Shown: positions 9,021 to 18,239 of the stretch, piece after piece
How the letters are laid out: each line of letters begins with the position of its first letter
Numbering within the stretch: the first letter of the stretch is position 1
Source of the DNA: RZYY01 sp036794825
GTDB lineage: Bacteria; Bacteroidota; Bacteroidia; Bacteroidales; 4484-276
Reading direction: 5' to 3'
NCBI GenBank assembly: GCA_036794825.1
Contig: DAIRGA010000021.1
Coordinates: 1-64,000 of the forward strand
DNA: 64,000 nt
Notes under the pieces: generated by a model
The model's input: only the letters and a program-made list of their open reading frames with translations
What the model was told of the DNA's origin: nothing
The model's database searches: none
Translations under genes and position numbers: made by a program

Positions 9021-10160
9021 ATGAAAAAGATTTTTACTGCTATATTCTTGTTTTTTAGTTTGTTGTCCATAATCAATGGACAAACCACCATCAGCGGAAG
9101 TTTCGATTTCGAAGGCATCAACCGCACTTACCGGCTGTATGTTCCGGCAAGCTATAATGCTGCTCAGCCGGCGCCATTGCTGTTCAACCTGCACGGCTAT
9201 GGCTCCAACAATGTAGAGCAGGAGTTGTATGGCAATTTCCGTCCGGTCAGCGACACGGCAGGATTCATCATCATTCACCCCAACGGAACGGTGGATCAGA
9301 GTGGTAACCGATTCTGGAATACCTTCGGCAATGCTTCGGTGAATGATTTGGGTTTTTTATCAGCGTTGATAGATACGATAAGCAATAGCTACAGTATTGA
9401 CCCCAACAGAATTTACAGCACCGGCATGAGCAATGGCGGTTTTATGAGCTACGAACTGGCATGTTTTCTCAGCCACCGGATCACGGCCATTGCCTCGGTT
9501 ACCGGCAGCATGATCTGGCTGAAACTAAAGACCTGCAACCCGCAGCACCCAACGCCGGTGATGCAGATACACGGAACGGCAGATGCTACTGTGCCCTACA
9601 ACGGCAACTTTTTGTTTGCCCCCGTTGATACGCTTGTGAAATTTTGGGTAACCTACAATCAGTGTAACCCTGTGCCGCAAGTCATTCAGATTCCGGACAT
9701 TAACCCAAATGATGGTTGCACCGCCGAGCAGTATATTTTCAGCCAGGGTGATCACAACAGTTCGGTAGAGCTGTTCAAGGTGCTCGGGGGAGGGCATTCC
9801 TGGCCGGGTGCGCCTATCAATATTAATATTACCAACATGGATTTCAGTGCCAGCGAGGAAATATGGAGGTTTTTAAGTCAGTATAACCTTTCGGGGCTGA
9901 TTTCCGGAGTGGATTTGAAACCCGTCAGCGGGCGCGCTTTCCTTCTTTACCCCAACCCTGGCGACGGTCGTCTAAAAATGGAATTTGGAAACGAGCATCC
10001 TGAGCGGATATTTATCCATAACTCTGCTGGACAGTTGATTACAAGTTTCGAAATTACTGATTCCACGCAAGAATGGCACCTTCATCACAAAGGATTGTAC
10101 ACAATTTCAGTAGCATACAGAAACGGGGAAGTGGTAACCAGGAAATATGTAGTGTATTGA
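9021..10160 (+). CDS. Secreted CE1-type esterase (PHB depolymerase/feruloyl esterase-like) with T9SS sorting domain
   Basis: The start is the ATG at 9021, giving M-K-K-I-F and a signal peptide ending N-G-Q; a TTG at 9012 is in frame but less likely. The alpha/beta-hydrolase domain has L-F-N-L-H-G-Y-G (oxyanion side), the nucleophile elbow G-M-S-N-G-G (Ser at residue 137), H-G-T-A-D-A-T-V-P (acid Asp) and G-G-G-H-S-W-P-G (His). This matches LpqC-like polyhydroxybutyrate depolymerases and feruloyl esterases. The last 75 residues form a type A T9SS sorting domain: L-Y-P-N-P-G, then K-G-L-Y-T-I-S-V and a final K-Y-V-V-Y. The protein is therefore expected on the surface or outside the cell. Substrate unknown. 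Confidence 0.85.
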   Translation: MKKIFTAIFLFFSLLSIINGQTTISGSFDFEGINRTYRLYVPASYNAAQPAPLLFNLHGYGSNNVEQELYGNFRPVSDTAGFIIIHPNGTVDQSGNRFWNTFGNASVNDLGFLSALIDTISNSYSIDPNRIYSTGMSNGGFMSYELACFLSHRITAIASVTGSMIWLKLKTCNPQHPTPVMQIHGTADATVPYNGNFLFAPVDTLVKFWVTYNQCNPVPQVIQIPDINPNDGCTAEQYIFSQGDHNSSVELFKVLGGGHSWPGAPININITNMDFSASEEIWRFLSQYNLSGLISGVDLKPVSGRAFLLYPNPGDGRLKMEFGNEHPERIFIHNSAGQLITSFEITDSTQEWHLHHKGLYTISVAYRNGEVVTRKYVVY

Positions 10161-10187
10161 TATCAAATACGATAGCACGTTCCAGGA

Positions 10188-10976
10188 TTATCTGCTTACC
10201 GACAGCAACCACTTCATCAGCTCCGGGTCGTTGAAAGCGGGGACCCAACTGGCATGGCCAACTCCGGGATAGATGGTCAGTTTTGCATAGCCTCCGGCAC
10301 TTAAAATGCCCTGATATAAAGCCTTTGAGCTCTCAACAGGCACAACATCATCGGCATCGCCATGAAAAAACCAGACGCTGGTTTTTCCGGCAAACAGCTC
10401 AGCTTTCTCTGGTTTACCATCACCACAGATCACAAAGGCCGCCGCAAACCAGTCGGGCTGCCGGTAAATCAACTCGTAAGTTCCCATGCCTCCCATGGAA
10501 AGGCCGCCAACATACAATCTGCTTTGATCCACCCAGGGTTCATTCCGTAAATTTTCCACCAATGCCATCACCATCGAGAGAGCTCTGGTGGGTTCACGAT
10601 CTTCGGAGAAATCAAAGTTTGGCCTGCCATCTATCTCAGTTCTGTTTACTGACGACCAATACCCATCAGCCGGGCATTGTGGCACTACCACCACAGCTTT
10701 AACCTCATTCTGGTTAATTTGGGTAAGAAAGTAATCTCCGCCATTAAGAAGCTGGGCCTCATTGTCGTTGCCACGCTCTCCTGATCCATGCAGAAAAAGA
10801 ATCAGCGGGTACTTCTCCGAGGGTTTGAAATCGGGTGGATAAAGAATCCGGTAGGGCAGCGTATCGCCACCCTCCACATAATGCTCCTTCTCAAAAACGC
10901 TTTCTTTCTTACCGGCACATTGGCTCAAAACTACCACCAGCCCGAGAATTGCCAAAACAATGAGAGTCACTTTCAT
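10188..10976 (-). CDS. Alpha/beta-hydrolase esterase, last gene of the PUL operon
   Basis: A 262-residue exported hydrolase. The N-terminus is hydrophobic and ends L-S-Q-C-A-G-K-K, a lipobox-like cysteine with an unusual Gln before it; it may be a lipoprotein or simply secreted. The hydrolase motifs are F-L-H-G-S-G-E-R-G (typical of the CE1/predicted-peptidase esterases), the nucleophile elbow G-L-S-M-G-G, H-G-D-A-D-D-V-V-P (acid) and G-V-G-H-A-S-W (His). It starts 20 bases after the SSS symporter stop, so it belongs to the operon. A role in removing ester groups (for example acetyl or succinyl) from the glycan is plausible but unproven. Confidence 0.82.
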   Translation of the reverse strand: MKVTLIVLAILGLVVVLSQCAGKKESVFEKEHYVEGGDTLPYRILYPPDFKPSEKYPLILFLHGSGERGNDNEAQLLNGGDYFLTQINQNEVKAVVVVPQCPADGYWSSVNRTEIDGRPNFDFSEDREPTRALSMVMALVENLRNEPWVDQSRLYVGGLSMGGMGTYELIYRQPDWFAAAFVICGDGKPEKAELFAGKTSVWFFHGDADDVVPVESSKALYQGILSAGGYAKLTIYPGVGHASWVPAFNDPELMKWLLSVSR

Positions 10977-10996
10977 GGGTTACAAGATGATTGGGG

Positions 10997-12595
10997 TTAC
11001 CACCATATAGCATATAAAATGATGAGAATGACGATGATACCGATAGAGGCAATTTTGAACATCCCGTCGGTGTGGAATTGGGATTTGTGGATTGTGATGG
11101 CTTTAGTATGCACGCGGTTCCCTTCAATCAGGGCGAAAATCCAGATCAACGCTGCACAGAGCAGGAATACAATTCCCATTCTGTCCATGAAGGGCACCTC
11201 CGGAAGGAATATCTTGAAAAGCAGGGAGAAGACGAAGGTTCCTAATGCTGCTGCCAGAGCGCCGTTGGAGGTAGCTTTTTTGTAAAAGAATCCGGCAAGA
11301 AATATGGCCAGCGCCCCGGGACTTACAAACCCGGTAAACTCCTGAATATACTGAAAAGCCTGGTCGATATTGGACAGCATGGGCGCGATGAACATAGCCA
11401 CGATGAGCGCCACGGTGCTCACCAGTCGCCCGGTTTTGACCAGTTTTTGCTCCGATGATTTTTTATTGAAGAACTCACGGTAAACGTCCATGGTAAATAT
11501 TGTGCTGATACTATTCATCATTGAGGCGAGCGAACTGACGATGGCTGCCACCAGAGCAGCAAAAGCAAGCCCTTTGACTCCGGAAGGAACAAAACTATGA
11601 AGCAGCCATGGGTAGGCTTCGTCGGATTTGGTGATGTCGGCATTGAGCGCAGCCGCTGCAATTCCGGGTATTACGACGATGAGCGGTAACAAAATCTTCA
11701 GGTAAGCGGCAAAAGCCAAACCTTTCTGGGCTTCGCGAATGTTCTTAGCCGCCAGTGCCCGCTGTATAATGTACTGGTTACAACCCCAATAGTAGAGATT
11801 TGCCACCCACATTCCGCCAATCAACACGCTGATACCGGGCAGATCGAGATAAGCATCCTTCAGGCCTCCTTTACCATCCGGAACCATCATCGAACCCCTC
11901 TCGAGGATCATGTCAAACTTTTCAGGAACCTGAACGAGCAATTGCTTGAACCCGACAAAAAATCCCTGATTGCCACCAAGATAATTCAAGGCAAAGTAAG
12001 TTGTGAGCAAGCCGCCACCGACCAGAAAAACGACCTGAACAACATCAGTCCAGGCAACGGCTTTCAACCCGCCATAGATCGAATAAACTGCTGCAAACAC
12101 TGCCAGCCCGAGAATTCCGTACATCATTGGTACGCCCATAATCCGTTCCATGGCCAGCGCTCCGAGGTATAGAATGGAGGTGAGATTGACAAACACAAAA
12201 ACGATCAGCCAGAAGATGGCCATGACGGTTTTTACTCTTTTATCAAAACGGGCTTCCAAAAACTGGGGCATGGTGAATATCTTCTTTTTGAGGAAGATAG
12301 GAAGAAAAAATACGGCCACAATCAGCAGTGTGAGGGCCGCCATCCATTCGTAGGAGGCAATGGCCAGGCCGATGGCAAATCCTGAACCCGACATGCCGAT
12401 AAACTGTTCGGCGGAGATGTTGGATGCAATCAGCGATGCGCCAATTGCCCACCAGGGCAGCGCCCGGCCCGCCAGAAAGTAATCACTTGAGTCGGTTTCG
12501 CTCATTTTTTTACGGGTGGAGATGAAAAGGCCTAACCCGATGATAATGAAACAGTAGCCTGCAAACACGATGTAATCAATGGTAGAGAATGTCAT
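10997..12595 (-). CDS. Sodium:solute symporter (SSS family), probable sugar transporter
   Basis: A 532-residue inner-membrane protein with about 13-14 transmembrane segments. The N-terminal segment continues into D-S-S-D-Y-F-L-A-G-R-A-L-P-W-W, and L-I-A-S-N-I-S-A-E-Q-F-I-G-M-S-G marks the SSS fold (unwound TM1 with the Na+ site). Y-S-I-Y-G-G-L-K-A-V-A-W-T-D is another family signature. The closest described type is the SglT/glucose-galactose group. In the PUL it probably imports monosaccharide released in the periplasm by GH3. It is spaced 51 bases from the GH3 gene and 20 from the esterase gene. Confidence 0.92.
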   Translation of the reverse strand: MTFSTIDYIVFAGYCFIIIGLGLFISTRKKMSETDSSDYFLAGRALPWWAIGASLIASNISAEQFIGMSGSGFAIGLAIASYEWMAALTLLIVAVFFLPIFLKKKIFTMPQFLEARFDKRVKTVMAIFWLIVFVFVNLTSILYLGALAMERIMGVPMMYGILGLAVFAAVYSIYGGLKAVAWTDVVQVVFLVGGGLLTTYFALNYLGGNQGFFVGFKQLLVQVPEKFDMILERGSMMVPDGKGGLKDAYLDLPGISVLIGGMWVANLYYWGCNQYIIQRALAAKNIREAQKGLAFAAYLKILLPLIVVIPGIAAAALNADITKSDEAYPWLLHSFVPSGVKGLAFAALVAAIVSSLASMMNSISTIFTMDVYREFFNKKSSEQKLVKTGRLVSTVALIVAMFIAPMLSNIDQAFQYIQEFTGFVSPGALAIFLAGFFYKKATSNGALAAALGTFVFSLLFKIFLPEVPFMDRMGIVFLLCAALIWIFALIEGNRVHTKAITIHKSQFHTDGMFKIASIGIIVILIILYAIWW

Positions 12596-12646
12596 ACGCT
12601 GAAGTTTTTGTTTGCAAATCTAATTTATTCAGCAGATTGCCAAACA

Positions 12647-14875
12647 TTATTCAAACCAGAAAGATACAGCTTTGTCAGCCAGCGAGTTACCGCCGACGAA
12701 CACTCTGTATTCACCCTTTTCCGGCCCAAAAGTCATGTCAAGCCGGTAAAAGGCGAGGTCGTCAGCACTCAGATTGAAAGTAACCTCGCGGGATTGTCCT
12801 GACGGAATGAGGAGTTTGCGGAATGCTTTTAATTCTCTCACAGGCCTGGCAACGGAGGCAAGCGGGTCGTGCAGATAAAGCTGAACCACCTCCTCGCCGT
12901 CGAATTTGCCCATATTGCTTACATTGATGGTGATTTCGATGTTTTCAGATCCGGTAAACTTATCCTGACTAAGTTTGATTTCTCCATATTCAAAACTAGT
13001 GTAACTGAGTCCGTAGCCAAAAACATAGAGCGGATCGTTGGGCGAATCAAGATAATGAGAAGTGTATTTGCTATCAGGGTTGAAAGGGCGGCCGGTGTTT
13101 CTCGCGCTGTAGAAGATCGGTATTTGTCCTGCGTTACGGGGAAAGGTTACTGGCAGTTTACCCGAAGGGTTGTAATCACCCGCCAAAACATCGGCAACGG
13201 CATGACCACCCATTGTGCCCGGGAACCAGGCTTCCAGTATGGCGGGAATGTTGTCGTTCAGCCAGCTGATGGTCAATGGCCTTCCGTTTAAGAGCACAAC
13301 TGCTGCCGGTTTCCCGGTTTTGTGAATTTCCTCCGCCAGCTCCTGTTGCACACCGGGTAACCCCAAATCGGTGCGACTGGCCGCTTCACCCGACATCCAT
13401 GCCGCCTCACCCAGTGCCAGAATAACCACATCTGATCTCTTTGCAGCTGACACAGCCTCAGCAAAAAGTGCCTTTGAGTCCCCGTCAATCGTGCAACCCA
13501 TGGAATATATAATTGTGGTTTCGGGATATTTTGCTTTCAAACCCTCAAGGAGCGTGACTGCTTTTGTCCAATCACCGGTGGCAGCCCAGCTTCCCAGCAT
13601 ATCCTTCTGGCTGTCGGCCAGGGGCCCGATAACAGCTATGGTTTTTATACTCTTCGAAAGGGGAAGCAGGTCGTTTTCATTTTTCAGCAAAACCATTGAT
13701 TTTCTGGCCATTTCTCTTGCCGCTTCAAGGTTTTCGGGGGTCATCACATCATTTTGCTCCCTTTCAGGCGAGCAATAGCGAAAAGGATCTTCAAAAAGTC
13801 CCAGTTGGTATTTTACCCTTAGAATGCGTCTGACCGCCTCATCGATGGTCATTTCATCCACAGCTCCCAGCTTGACCAGATGTGCCAGAGCGGACTGAAA
13901 ATACCCGGCCTGCATATCCATATCCACGCCGGCTTTCACTGAAATTTCAGATGCGTCCAGCTCGCCGGAAGCCACTCCATGGGGGATCAATTCGAGTATT
14001 GAAGTGTAATCGGTAACGACGAAACCTTTGAATCCCCATTCATTGCGCAAAATATCGGTCAGAAGAAATCGGCTGGCGGTTGCAGGAATTCCGTTGAGAT
14101 CATTAAAGGCGGTCATCACGGTCAGTGCGCCCTCATCCACAGCCGCCTTGTAGGGGGGTAGATAAACCTCCCGCAGCATTCTCTCCGACATGTCAACGCT
14201 GTGGTACTCTCTACCGGCCTGGGGAGCGCCGTAGGCTGCGAAGTGTTTCACGCAGGCTGCGATCGTGGTTGCATCACGAAGATCTTCACCCTGAAATCCC
14301 CTGACCCGGGCGCGGGCAATCAATGAAGCCAGAAAAGGGTCTTCGCCGGCGCCCTCCACTATCCTGCCCCAGCGTGGATCGCGCGAAATGTCGGTCATTG
14401 GAGCAAAAGTCCAGTTCAACCCTTCGGCACTGGCTTCCTGTGCTGCAACTCTGGCCGATTTTTCAATCATTTCAGGATCCCAACTGGCTGCTTCGGCCAA
14501 AGGAACCGGAAAAATTGTTCGGTATCCGTGAATCACATCCAGCCCAAAAAGCAGCGGAATCCTCAGGCGCGTGTTGTTTACTGCCATCTCCTGCAACTTC
14601 CGTATGTTTTTTTCGCCATAAACATTGAAAATAGCGCCTACCTGTCCCAACTGGATATCTTCCTCAAAATCAGCGCGAACCATCGCCCCGGTTTGATCCA
14701 TGTGTCCGGCAAACAGGGTCATCTGCCCGACTTTTTCCTCCAGGGTCATTTTTGAGATCAGTTCTTCGATAAAAACTTCCATTTCACGCTCACCCGACTG
14801 CTTTGCAGGAGAGGAGCAGGCAGCCGTTAAAAGAACAATAGTCAAAAGCAACAGGAATGTTTTGCCTGATCTCAT
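12647..14875 (-). CDS. GH3 beta-glucosidase, lipoprotein
   Basis: The chosen start is the ATG at 14875, because it begins a lipoprotein signal (L-L-T-A-A-C, Cys20). The open frame extends further upstream, but that part overlaps the GH94 gene and has no signal features. The 742-residue protein shows the GH3 N-domain with K-H-F-A-A-Y-G and the nucleophile Asp289 in V-V-T-D-Y. It continues with the alpha/beta sandwich domain (V-I-G-P-L-A-D, E-A-A-x-x-S-G-E-A) and a fibronectin-III-like C-terminus (E-V-V-Q-L-Y-L-H-D). Residues after Cys20 are S-S-P-A-K, not acidic, so it is likely periplasmic. GH3 enzymes remove terminal beta-glucose; a sophoro-oligosaccharide-specific GH3 is known in Bacteroides. 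Spacing to GH94 is 34 bases. Confidence 0.93.
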   Translation of the reverse strand: MRSGKTFLLLLTIVLLTAACSSPAKQSGEREMEVFIEELISKMTLEEKVGQMTLFAGHMDQTGAMVRADFEEDIQLGQVGAIFNVYGEKNIRKLQEMAVNNTRLRIPLLFGLDVIHGYRTIFPVPLAEAASWDPEMIEKSARVAAQEASAEGLNWTFAPMTDISRDPRWGRIVEGAGEDPFLASLIARARVRGFQGEDLRDATTIAACVKHFAAYGAPQAGREYHSVDMSERMLREVYLPPYKAAVDEGALTVMTAFNDLNGIPATASRFLLTDILRNEWGFKGFVVTDYTSILELIPHGVASGELDASEISVKAGVDMDMQAGYFQSALAHLVKLGAVDEMTIDEAVRRILRVKYQLGLFEDPFRYCSPEREQNDVMTPENLEAAREMARKSMVLLKNENDLLPLSKSIKTIAVIGPLADSQKDMLGSWAATGDWTKAVTLLEGLKAKYPETTIIYSMGCTIDGDSKALFAEAVSAAKRSDVVILALGEAAWMSGEAASRTDLGLPGVQQELAEEIHKTGKPAAVVLLNGRPLTISWLNDNIPAILEAWFPGTMGGHAVADVLAGDYNPSGKLPVTFPRNAGQIPIFYSARNTGRPFNPDSKYTSHYLDSPNDPLYVFGYGLSYTSFEYGEIKLSQDKFTGSENIEITINVSNMGKFDGEEVVQLYLHDPLASVARPVRELKAFRKLLIPSGQSREVTFNLSADDLAFYRLDMTFGPEKGEYRVFVGGNSLADKAVSFWFE

Positions 14876-14909
14876 ATTTAACAGGTTTATTTTGTGATGA
14901 TTAGATTTA

Positions 14910-17900
14910 TCAGAGGAAAATTTCAATCGTGTTTTCCTGCTTGCAGAGCTCTGCCAGAAAAAGATTTTTTTCCACCGCAGCGCCACCTTTGCGGTATTTG
15001 TTATCCTCAACCTTGAAATCCATTGCTTTTCCGTTGATGAGGATTTTTTTCGGGCTAAAACACTCATCTTCAACATGGTAAATAAATCTAACCGGGAGTC
15101 CTGCCAGAATCATCGATGCCGAAAGTCCATCCAACGATTCGGGCAGCACGGGGTCAAGGGTAATCCGCGCGGCTTCCACCCGAAGTCCCAGTAATTTTGT
15201 GATGATAAGGTTGATGTATATTCCCGGGCCGCTGGAATAGACCCGCCACCCGCCGCGGAGCATAATATTCCCGGTTTTAATCTCGTCATAGCGCTCATCG
15301 GCTTCATAGCGACTTTTGAAAGCTACGTCAGAGCTACTGTAGTAGCAATTGGCCTGGCGGATATCGCCACACGGCACCAGATCGCGGTAAGCCACGGGAA
15401 TTGCCTGCCGGAGGGCCTTCACAAAGGCATCCGCTTTTCCGGTGGCAGCCAGTGATTCAGCATAGCGAATGTGTTCGTGGATATACATTAATCCGATCTC
15501 GCGGCCAAAAAAGGTGCTGCTCTCGGCTCGCTGGAAGATGGTCTGGATTCCGCCTCTGTATTTCAGCGGGCGATCCATCAGCCGTGCGCCATCAGGACCT
15601 TTCAAATGATCTTCGATCAGTTTCTGGTGAAGGTCAGCCTGCTCTTTGGTGAATATTTTACTCAGGATACCGCGTTCCATCGGCAGCACGCTGTATTTTA
15701 TCCTGGTCATGGTATCGCTGGGATGAAGCAGAACGCTGATCCTGCCATCCTTTTCAACTAACCCGTACCCTGCAACCACCCCGTCTTTGATAAGATATTG
15801 GTTGAAATCGGCTTTGATTCGCTCGGAAAGATTGGCCATCTCTTCAGCAAGTTCCAGATTACCAGCCAATTCACAAGCGTCCTGATAACTTTTGAACGCC
15901 TGGTAATTCATCTCCACCGTCCAGCTCGAAATCAGCCGCTCGGCCAATTCCCTGCTCACGGGCTGCAATGAATCGTTCCAGTCGCCACCACCAAAAGGAA
16001 CCAGCGCAGTGCCGGGGATAAACGAACCGGTTATCATCCTGATGAGCCGCTGCATGTGCTCGCTCACCGGTGTTTTCTGCGGGTTATCAAAATAGGGGAG
16101 GGGCTCACTGAGAATGGAGAGGTCGCCGGTAACACGGATGTAGTTGCTCAGTGCAATGATGCACCAGTACACCACGTCGCCGTGAGAATCGTGCGCTCGT
16201 ATCTCAGCATAACGGTCGAACATCCACCACTGCGACCAACCGCCGTGGCTGTGCTGGTTTGAGAAGATGATGCACAGCACTTTTCGGGCTTCTTCATGCT
16301 TGCCGAGGGAAAGCAGCAACTCGATCGGGCCCTGCGATACGTCGCGTGTGCCCCAGGCGGCGCCGCCGAATTGTTCCAGACCGTAGGGAGTAAGAAAATG
16401 CGTGATCGCATTCATCCCGTACCACGGTAAAATCTCACGGATTGCACGTATGTCCTCTTTGTTGCTTTCCAGCCTGAGGTTCATCGACATATCCCGCCAG
16501 GCTGCCCGCGCATCCTGTGTGTCTGATTGCCAGTCGCGATCGGGGTTATCCATCAAAATAGGCTCCCTCTTTTGATCCACTTCACCCAGAATACTCATCG
16601 AGAAACCCTGAGTTTTTTCAATTTTTACGGCAAAAAGATAATCCGCACGTTCAACCTGATCGTCGAAAAGTAATTCATTGCCAAATGGCTGATAATTAGC
16701 GTTATAGCTATTAATAAAAAATCTGATCTGGGCCTCAGCGAATTTTCCGGAAATCATGCTGCCGGGTTTCGGAAGGGCGATGAATTCGCCGTTGTGGGTT
16801 CCGGCTTTCACCTTCCATCCATTGAGTTCATCAAATTGATGTGTAATTATGAGGTTAACCGCGTCGCCTTTAATTACTTTGAAATCTAAATTCACCTGAG
16901 GCGACTTTTTGGAAGTCCAAGTCCTCACCTGGAGAATGCGATCTTTCATTTTGTAAATCCAGCGGCAATGATTCAATCCCATCTCAAAGGCCGATGGAAC
17001 GCCAAGCAGATAGTGTCGGTTTTCGATTTCGGCAAAAATCCGCTGGCCGCTTTCGGGCGAAAGGCTGAACTGGCTGGTAAGTATACTCAAAAGTGTGTTG
17101 AAATTGGTATTTCCCTGCGTAAGATGCGAGTTGAAAACCCCTGACATAAAAGCAGTTGTGGAAACGATGTTCTCGTTTGGTGTGAATCCGGCCCGGGCCT
17201 GCATGATGTGACCGTGCGGACGATCGACAAGTAACTCTTTGGATTTCAGCACTACATGATCAGATTCATCTTTGAAAAATGAAAGCAGCCGGCCATTTTC
17301 AAATTCAGGGTTACGGATTTTGCTGCCAAAAAATTCGCTGACTTCTCCGTCGGTCAGGTCATCTGAAGGGAAGAAGGCTGAAGTGCGGAAAAGATTGTTT
17401 ACCGGCGCATGCAGCCTGCTGTCGGGCGCTGGGAGCTTATTTTCCTGAAATTCCGAAAACACCTGAGGAAGCAGTGCAAGATCATCATCGGAAGTGGCCA
17501 GCGGGTGGTCGGGGAGGTAATGGCCCATAAACCGGGAAGTGTGCGATTGACCGGCAGCGAGGGTGAAAGGTTTTTCCCTTAGTGCAACTACCGAAGATTC
17601 GCCGGCATAACCGCCGGGAAGGTGGTCAAGAAGCAAACCTTCAGGAATGCCGGTTTGGCGAAATGATTTTCCATAAAACTTCATCCCGTCGGTGGTTGCG
17701 TCGGTGGCGCCATTTCCTGCGGCGATCATAAGCCAGGGGTTGCCCGTTGATTCCCTGTTATTTTGCCGGCAGCAAATCACGGCGCCCAATTTTTCATCCG
17801 TAAGTATACTTCTTTCGAGGTACTGGCTCACATAGTATTCGTTGATTAGCCCTGCATTCACAGCCTTTAACCCTACATCCTGCACATAGATCAGGTCCAG

Positions 17901-18239
17901 GTCAACATCCTTGCCGGTTTTGTTCAGCATTTCCACATCAAATTGCCAACTCAGGCTGTGTGATGACAATTGCATTTTGCATTGATAATCAATCCCTTCC
18001 CAGGTTCCTTTAATGAAAAATTGGTCTTCAGAAATTCTGAATTTCATGGCCGTTCCGGGCTCAAGTAATCCAATAAACTGAAAGGGTTTTTCCCTCTTTC
18101 TGAGATAAATGTTTGTGCCTGGCATCTGGTAGGAAGTGCCCGCCTTTAGGTTGATCCGTATCGGACCGGCTTCGATGCTTTTGATGGAAGCACTTTCCAG
18201 AAATTCGACCGAAAGCCCGTGGGAGTTCCTGATAATCAT
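14910..18239 (-). CDS. Long GH94-type glycoside phosphorylase, probable 1,2-beta-oligoglucan phosphorylase
   Basis: An 1109-residue protein without signal peptide, so cytoplasmic. The N-terminal half is beta-sandwich-like. The (alpha/alpha)6 barrel begins around residue 590, with W-G-T-R-D-V-S-Q-G near 629 and S-H-G-G-W-S-Q-W-W near 664. The family signature G-G-D-W-N-D is at 751-756 and contains the catalytic acid. Cellobiose phosphorylases are about 800 residues. The length near 1100 is shared by the GH94 1,2-beta-oligoglucan phosphorylases and by GH149/GH161 beta-1,3-oligoglucan phosphorylases. With GH144-type neighbours, the 1,2-beta assignment is preferred. The reaction would be (beta-1,2-glucan)n plus phosphate to (n-1) plus alpha-glucose-1-phosphate. 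Its ATG directly abuts the stop codon of the GH35-like gene, which suggests translational coupling. Confidence 0.82.
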   Translation of the reverse strand: MIIRNSHGLSVEFLESASIKSIEAGPIRINLKAGTSYQMPGTNIYLRKREKPFQFIGLLEPGTAMKFRISEDQFFIKGTWEGIDYQCKMQLSSHSLSWQFDVEMLNKTGKDVDLDLIYVQDVGLKAVNAGLINEYYVSQYLERSILTDEKLGAVICCRQNNRESTGNPWLMIAAGNGATDATTDGMKFYGKSFRQTGIPEGLLLDHLPGGYAGESSVVALREKPFTLAAGQSHTSRFMGHYLPDHPLATSDDDLALLPQVFSEFQENKLPAPDSRLHAPVNNLFRTSAFFPSDDLTDGEVSEFFGSKIRNPEFENGRLLSFFKDESDHVVLKSKELLVDRPHGHIMQARAGFTPNENIVSTTAFMSGVFNSHLTQGNTNFNTLLSILTSQFSLSPESGQRIFAEIENRHYLLGVPSAFEMGLNHCRWIYKMKDRILQVRTWTSKKSPQVNLDFKVIKGDAVNLIITHQFDELNGWKVKAGTHNGEFIALPKPGSMISGKFAEAQIRFFINSYNANYQPFGNELLFDDQVERADYLFAVKIEKTQGFSMSILGEVDQKREPILMDNPDRDWQSDTQDARAAWRDMSMNLRLESNKEDIRAIREILPWYGMNAITHFLTPYGLEQFGGAAWGTRDVSQGPIELLLSLGKHEEARKVLCIIFSNQHSHGGWSQWWMFDRYAEIRAHDSHGDVVYWCIIALSNYIRVTGDLSILSEPLPYFDNPQKTPVSEHMQRLIRMITGSFIPGTALVPFGGGDWNDSLQPVSRELAERLISSWTVEMNYQAFKSYQDACELAGNLELAEEMANLSERIKADFNQYLIKDGVVAGYGLVEKDGRISVLLHPSDTMTRIKYSVLPMERGILSKIFTKEQADLHQKLIEDHLKGPDGARLMDRPLKYRGGIQTIFQRAESSTFFGREIGLMYIHEHIRYAESLAATGKADAFVKALRQAIPVAYRDLVPCGDIRQANCYYSSSDVAFKSRYEADERYDEIKTGNIMLRGGWRVYSSGPGIYINLIITKLLGLRVEAARITLDPVLPESLDGLSASMILAGLPVRFIYHVEDECFSPKKILINGKAMDFKVEDNKYRKGGAAVEKNLFLAELCKQENTIEIFL

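Noticed and set aside
14876..15076. N-terminal extension of the GH3 frame to 15076
   Set aside because: It overlaps the end of the GH94 gene, is not signal-like, and a good lipoprotein signal begins at the ATG at 14875.
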